Source: Centrapalus pauciflorus (taxonomy: Eukaryota; Streptophyta; Magnoliopsida; Asterales; Asteraceae). From it: a DNA stretch of 64,000 bases. Where the stretch lies: assembly GCA_020465985.1 (NCBI GenBank), contig JAANYP010001777.1, forward strand, positions 62,001-126,000, given 5' to 3'. Below the pieces are notes generated by a model. It had not been told where the DNA came from, did no database searches, and saw only the letters and a program-made list of their open reading frames with translations. Numbering within the stretch: the stretch's first letter is position 1; every line of letters begins with the position of its first letter. Both the position numbers and the translations under genes were made by a program. This document shows, one piece after another, positions 58,750 through 64,000 of the stretch.

Positions 58750-60747
58750 TTATGAAAGAACGGGTTCTGATAGGTCTTGATGTAGAAGCCATTGCTTTGA
58801 AGCACGAAATCTACTCAGAAGTAGAAGAAGCCATTTCTTTGAAGATCGGGTCTTGATTTGAAGTAACCAAGAAACATTTCTATGAAGTACGGGTTCCAGT
58901 CTGAAGTGATCTGAAAACCATCTGCGTAAAATTAAACCACTTTTGGTACCCATCGAAACATAGGTCCTTTCATGTTAGATTTTGGATTTCCATCGTCATG
59001 TAACAACACAACAGTAGGAATCCTTTTAACATTTGACACAGGTTTAGATGCAGATGCTTTTGGCACCCATTTGTATGCGGGTCCAACGGGCTTTGAAACA
59101 GCCTTAGGTAATGGAACTACCTTTGGCTTGGGTAATTTTGGAAATGCCTTAGGCTTAGCCTTTGGTGATGGTTTTTCCAATTTGTCAAGCGGTGATGAGG
59201 CATGCACTTTTGTTTTCTTAGATTGGCTGAGTTTTCGTTTTTCAGGATAAGGTACAAACTTAGTCATTTCAGGAACAACATGCCGAAAACTTTTTGGACA
59301 TATTTGAAACGGATTGCAAAAAGAATATTTTAAAGGATTACATGCAACATCCTTTCCTGACACACTAACAGTATTATCGATTTTCACAAAAGATTTAGGC
59401 ACAACTGCCTTTTTCACAAAGAAGTTTTGAAAATCAAGAGGTGTCAATCCTCCTTGCGTGATCTGTAGGAACAAAACAATCTGAGTTGCTACGTTGAGAA
59501 GGCCTAGAATTAGAGAATGTTCCGGGGCGAGAAGGTTTCTTTGAGGACTTTGAGAAACTCTTAGTCCTTTTGGAAATTGGGGGATTTGAAGATATTTAGA
59601 ACACTCACCTTTGTAAACTTTGACAGGAACTTCAACTTTTGTTTTACCTTTATCAGAAGATGAAATACTTTCAGAGATATGGACATTCATAGGAGGAATA
59701 ATTTTTGAAACATCTGAGCAGGAGTTTAAAATTTTTAAATAGCACTATACGGCTCTTTATAGTGCATCAACTCGACAGCTTGTTCAAAATGTTCTTTAGC
59801 AAACATTTCCTCACTCACATGAAGCATACCTTCCTCACGAGCTATCCTCAACTCCTCCTCTAGAACATGAATCTTGTGTTCCAGAACATCAATTGGAATG
59901 TAAGGATGTGGAATGGGTTTAACACGTTTAGCATTCATCTCTGCTTTTGAATAGCTATTGAAGAAGTCATCCTCAAGAGTTGGTACTCTGTAAGGGTAAC
60001 CATCATTTAGCTTTTCATAGGCAAAGGGAATTTGTTTAATTTTAGTGTCTTTCCTATTAACCTCCTCCTGGGCTAAAACATCTTCCATCGATCGATGAAA
60101 GACTGCTTCATACCCTCGTCCCATGTATCTCTGATCATATAAAATTGGTAATACAGATTGACCCTTTTTCAAAAAAACGTAAGAGTTTTAAAACCAATTC
60201 CTTCTTTGATATGATAAAACCCAGTTTCTTTTGGTTGATTATGATGAATAGTTTGATATGTTTGTCCCCTTTTTAAGAATTTATCATTAAGGTACTTGAT
60301 TCGGGAGTACAAACCTATTCTCTCTTTTTCAATCATTTTGAATTTTCTCTCATTTTCTAGATTCTCAACGTTTAAAGACTCAAAACGTTTTATTAGAATA
60401 GATTATTCAAACTTCAAGGAAAGTGTTCCTATCCTCAACTATGACTTTTTCAAGCAAGAATTTCTTCGATTGAGCTCATTCAACCAGTTATTTCTATACA
60501 CAGTGGATTGTTCTTTTTCAGCAATCAATTCATTCTTTAATTCATGTAGTGGAGCATGCAGTTCATCAAACTCATCACTAGATTTAAAATCAGATAATGA
60601 TTGTATATCAGATAAATTAGACGAAAATGAAGAACTTTTAACATGTTTGAAGTGGTTCATGAGACAAACTGAAGATATATCAACTTTCTCCTCCTCGACA
60701 GTCTTCTCATGAATGGAAAATCCTTGAGTCATGATTGTGGAGTGCAA
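58750..60747 (-). pseudogene. Element E gag-linker remnants
   Basis: Three main pieces: 60747-60439 (acidic, helical), 60172-59735 and 59690-58932. The middle piece (LPILYDQRYMGRGYEAVF, then a coiled coil with VLEHKIHVLEEELRIA) matches in order the linker of element A (TLYDVRYMNLGLK). The third is Lys/Pro-rich with repeats of FRWVPKVV or YKWVPKAS, the same WVPK signature as A's linker upstream of protease. The N-terminal gag domain and zinc knuckle are missing. Frames are interrupted between the pieces. Confidence 0.65.
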
Positions 60748-61204
60748 AAGGTGGATCTTCTAGATTGGAAACTTGAAAAAGTCAGAAACTTCATAAGTTC
60801 AGATGATGAGGAATCCTAAATTTGAATGTATGTGTATCCGAAGTTCGAATGGAGGTGATCTAGTGTTGAATTGGTGATCCGAAGATGCTTCCGTTTGGTT
60901 GAAATCCAAAACTCCTTACATCAAATTTTATGGGCGAAGGATCTAAATTTTCAAATCAGTCTGAGGTTGAAAAATCAAAAGATTGTATGAGGATAGTTAT
61001 CCAAATTTGAAGCTTTGCAGAGGTATATGAGGTTGGTAACTTGGTGAAACTTGGATCAAAAGTGGCTTTTGGACGTTGATTTTTCAGCTTCTCTATAGAA
61101 AAATGCCTGTAACTTCTTACTGGAGTCGAATCAGGCCTAAAAAATTAAGCCAGTTCTAGAAATCGTAGATCTCGATTCAAGCTTCGTTTTGACATATGGT
61201 AGGC
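60748..61204 (-). other. Leader of element E, no gene
   Basis: Untranslated leader sequence with scattered CCGAAG words. Nothing else is supported. Confidence 0.5.
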
Positions 61205-61515
61205 CCTGTAACGATATTCCGGTCAAAAGTTATGGCCTCTGGAAGCACTGAAAGTCACAAGTTCGGATGTATTGAAGTTTGGTGCGAAGAATGGTCCGAA
61301 TTTCGGATGTATTGTCTGAAGTTTGGATGGGGTGAAGTATGGGCTGAAGTTCGGATATATGATGCGAAATTCGGATGGTTTGAACTGTAATCCGAAGTTC
61401 GGATGTATGATGCGAAATTCGGATGTTCTGAGCTTTGGGGTTCGAAGTTGAGATCTGAAATTTGACACCCGAAATTTTGCACAAGAAATTGTAGATGGTC
61501 CGAATTTTGGATGGA
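61205..61515 (-). repeat. TTCGGAT motif array in the leader of element E
   Basis: Units such as AAGTTCGGATGTAT, AAATTCGGATG and GTCCGAATTT at irregular spacing of about 15-35 bp. Three overlapping minus-strand ORFs and one plus-strand ORF here are products of the repeat. Confidence 0.85.
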
Positions 61516-61974
61516 CCTGAAGTTTGACTTAGTCAAAATTTTCAGAAAAAATGCAGTAGAACTGATACTGTTTGAAGACGATGAACAGTACCCAGAACTT
61601 CGAAAATCCAACTCCAAAAGATGTAAAAACCAAATTAATGATCCCTTAATGCTCGAAAATAATAATAAACAACTTTTAAACAAATTTCAACCTCTAATTT
61701 CTACAAATCTATGATTAATTTCGATTTATCACCATGAAAATTGAAAAAACATTAAGAATAAAATATCTCTTAGATCCAAAAATTAACCCTCAAATCACGC
61801 TGAAAACTAGCAAATAATGACAGGAATTAACTAATAATTATCAAACGAACACATATCTATCAAAATAAAGCGGAAAGAACAATTTATTTTGAGATCTAGA
61901 AATAAAATCGTATGAACATAGACGATTTTGTGGAAAAAAAAAACGTTTTTGCCAAGTTGAAATTCAATCTTCTA

Positions 61975-61986
61975 GCTCTGATACCG
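61975..61986 (-). other. Primer-binding site of element E
   Basis: GCTCTGATACCG on + gives CGGTATCAGAGC on the element strand, one mismatch from the iMet PBS and two bases from the LTR. Confidence 0.8.
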
Positions 61987-61988
61987 AT

Positions 61989-62216
61989 TGACAACTATGA
62001 TTTTCAATATATTTTGCACTCAAATACAATAAACCAAAAGATTTGTATTAAGAATATGAAGATTACAAAGAGAGAATTTTGGGCAATCAATCTCTAGGAA
62101 CTTTCACACTAAAAACACACACTTAGGGTGGAGGCTACTCCAAAACCCTTGGACAAAATACTATATATACCTTAGCTAAAATTGGGGGTTTGTCCAAACA
62201 CTGTAGGAAATTAAGA
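61989..62216 (-). repeat. 5' LTR of element E, U3 end truncated
   Basis: It starts TGACAACTATG beside the PBS and runs to GGAAATTAAGAT, where a C-family LTR begins. The missing U3 part is represented in the palindrome at 56876-56971. Confidence 0.6.
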
Positions 62217-62219
62217 TAT

Positions 62220-62522
62220 TGTTGAATATTAAATTACAATCCTATGATCTCATTTTGTAATAGATAGTTGTTATTTCATTTTTATGTAATTTCATTTCCT
62301 TTACATGTTATGTTTTCTTTTATTTAGAAGTTGAGGGGTGTACAATGTAAACCCTTCAAACTTACAATTGTATTTAATGGAAACTCACGCCTAGGGTTTC
62401 CAACTTTTGTCTCATTGTAAAAAAGCGGCGGCTGCAATTCTTATTATTCTCTCTGTATGTTCATGGAAAGATTGAGTGTTATTCTCTTTGTTTGATCGAT
62501 AATTTATAGTTGTTATTTTTTA
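62220..62522 (+). repeat. Diverged C-family LTR relic
   Basis: TGTTGAATATTAAATTAC, then TTTTGTAATAG, a GGGTTTCCAAC-type block and ATTATTCTCTCTGTATGTTC follow the order of the element C LTR. The expected terminal AACAACTACA is absent; the hAT sequence starts instead. Confidence 0.55.
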
Positions 62523-64000
62523 GGTAGAGGATGAATATATTGACGAGAATCCTCGAAACACGGTGAATGTAAATGACGAATCAGATCCCGAGAATGTAGA
62601 AAATCCGCCTCCTAATAAAAGAAAAAGACCATCAAATGCTGGGAAGACTCGAGCTGAAAGTTGGAAACATTTCGACGAAATTTGGATTGAATAGAATGAT
62701 GGGGTGAAACGGAAAAATACAAAATGTAAGTACTATTTCACAATTCTTAAAGCGGACACCAACCCTAACGGGACGTCTATTTTAAAAAAAACATGTACCG
62801 AAATGCAAAAAAAAATCTCGATAACATCCAACAAATCATTTTGCAATTTAAAAAGGCTACTAGTGTGGAGGGTAGTAGTGTCATGACTTGGAAACATGAT
62901 GAGGGTAAGATAAAAAAGGCGTTGCTTAACTTGTTTATCGTTAGTGAGCTACCTTTTAAGTTTGTAGAAAATGAGGCTTTTGTTGAGTACACTAACGCTC
63001 TTAACAGTAGGTTTATCTTACCTTCACGTCAAAAAGTTAATAAAGATGTTGAAAAATTTTATGTTGAAGAAAGAGCAAAATTATATTCTTTTTTAACCAA
63101 TCTAAGTAACACAATCCACTTAACGACGGATACTTGGACTTCTTCTTGTCAAAGAATAAATTACATGGATGTCACGGCACATTTTATAGACGAAAATTGA
63201 GTAATGCATAAGTGAATTATAAACTTTCGGGTGATTGAAAGTCATAGGGGAGAGGATATAGGTCGGTTGTCATTAGATTGTATTCATGGGTGGGGGATCA
63301 AAAACGTTATGCCATGACGGTTGATAATGTGTCCTCAAATGACAAGGCCATCGAGTTTTTAATAAAAAAGTTGCCAAATATGTATGAGGGTGAAAAAACT
63401 TTCAAATTAGTTGCATGGCCCACGTATTGAATCTAACTGTGAAAGAAGGCTTAAAAGAACAAAATTACCACGTGGAGTGTATACAAAAAGCGGTTAGACA
63501 TATAAGGCTATCTACTCAACGGATAGCAAGGTTTAAAAAATGAAGGAATGTGGAGTCCAAGCAAAGACGTTTTGTGCGGGGATTGTCCAACACGGTGGAA
63601 CTCGACATACGAAATGATGAAAATCGTTGTAGAGCTAAAAGACGTCTTCATAAAATACGAACTTGAAGTTACTCGTTCTTTTACTTTGTATAGTTTTTTA
63701 GGTCGGTTGCTTTTTAATTGTACTTTGTAACTTATATCTTTTGTATATAATTGTTTTTTGTAATCTTATATTTTTTGTTGTAGATATATTAATTAAGTAG
63801 AGTTCCGGAAACCATGTATTTCAACATTTGCAAAAGCATGGTGTCGTTTCTGGAGAACTTTAAGATGAAAACGGATATCGTATCGGCTTCCACAAAGCCA
63901 TTGTCTCATGTTTTTTTCCAAGAAATATTAGATGTGGACAAACATTTACGAGAGTGGGCAACAAAACCGGACCTTTTATTAATGGGCATTGAGATGAGGA
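62523..64000 (+). pseudogene. hAT-type transposase (BED finger, RICESLEEPER-like), broken, runs off window
   Basis: After a possible splice acceptor (TTTTTTAG at 62523) the frame reads acidic residues, then a BED-type zinc finger: AESWKHFDEIW, TKCKYY, NGTSILKK. A stop (TAG near 62692) interrupts the finger, and an A-run near 62805 shifts the frame. The hAT core follows (62793-63200): DEGKIKKALLNLFIVSELPF, then TTDTWTSSCQRINYMDVTAHFID. After another stop come IKKLPNMYEG and DCPTRWNSTYEMM (63548-63690). A possible intron (GTTACTCG at 63667 to TTGTTGTAG about 63783) precedes VPETMYFNICKSMVSFLENFKMKTD, and the gene leaves the window. At least four breaks make it inactive. TIRs are not in view. 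Confidence 0.8.

Larger units (their letters stand above)
56751..62216 (-). mobile_element. Sirevirus-like element E, pol-less and rearranged
   Basis: On the minus strand the order is a truncated 5' LTR (about 62216-61989), PBS, TTCGGA-array leader, gag linker pieces (60747-58750), ORF3 relic (about 58060-57800), several GGGGAG motifs and an LTR start inside the palindrome. The U3 sequence in the palindrome and the 5' LTR overlap in GGAAATTAAGAT, consistent with one LTR family. No protease, integrase or RT is present between gag and ORF3. Left boundary and TSD are lost in the palindrome; the right end abuts a C-family LTR. Confidence 0.65.

Overview
The window is a plant nuclear repeat block with no convincing host gene. 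Plant origin is indicated by LTR retrotransposons of both plant superfamilies primed by initiator-Met tRNA (PBS TGGTATCAGAGC), Sirevirus-type copia elements with a third ORF, a Tekay-type chromovirus, MITEs, a hAT relic and long (AT)n tracts. The ORF3 family and gag style resemble elements I associate with eudicots, perhaps asterids; this is an impression, not a demonstration.

Layout. 1-2421: 3' end of a Sirevirus-like copia (element Z), inserted in the RNase H region of another copia whose tail runs to about 2615. 2.7-11 kb: AT-rich DNA with a LINE fragment, (AT)n tracts, a Micron-like MITE (7213-7616), a fold-back MITE (8827-9126), G-rich arrays and LTR debris. 11.1-56.4 kb: a nest that can be unpicked with perfect 5-bp target-site duplications (TSDs). 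Solo LTR D (TSD AAAAC) contains copia C (+ strand, 11344-56145, TSD CAAAC). C contains copia A (- strand, 13476-52134, TSD GATCC). A contains three insertions: a Ty3 solo LTR (18112-20065, TSD CCAAC), a near-intact Tekay-like Ty3 element (20639-29909, TSD CCCCA) and copia B (- strand, 30850-44398, TSD AAAAT). An apparently exact 689-bp tandem duplication covers the left edge of C. 56.4-62.2 kb: pol-less Sirevirus-like element E (- strand), whose 3' end is a large palindrome. 62.2-64 kb: a C-family LTR relic, then a broken hAT transposase that leaves the window.

How the parts work together. A, B, C, E and Z share gag, a coiled-coil linker and/or a large ORF3 next to the 3' LTR. A and B also carry PR-IN-RT-RNase H; C and E have lost pol but keep gag and ORF3 sequence. 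Only the Tekay element looks coding-competent. Its gag-pol is open over 1523 codons if a 90-bp GT-AG intron inside the RT region is spliced out. Its LTRs differ at only about five positions by eye.

Most unusual signals: (1) the phase-0 intron in RT; (2) short arrays with a TCGAAT or TTCGGA core in the leaders or LTRs of six elements from two superfamilies, with A repeating its array just upstream of ORF3; (3) the conserved ORF3 family itself; (4) the 128-bp-arm palindrome at the end of E. All divergence and identity statements are by-eye reading, not alignments.
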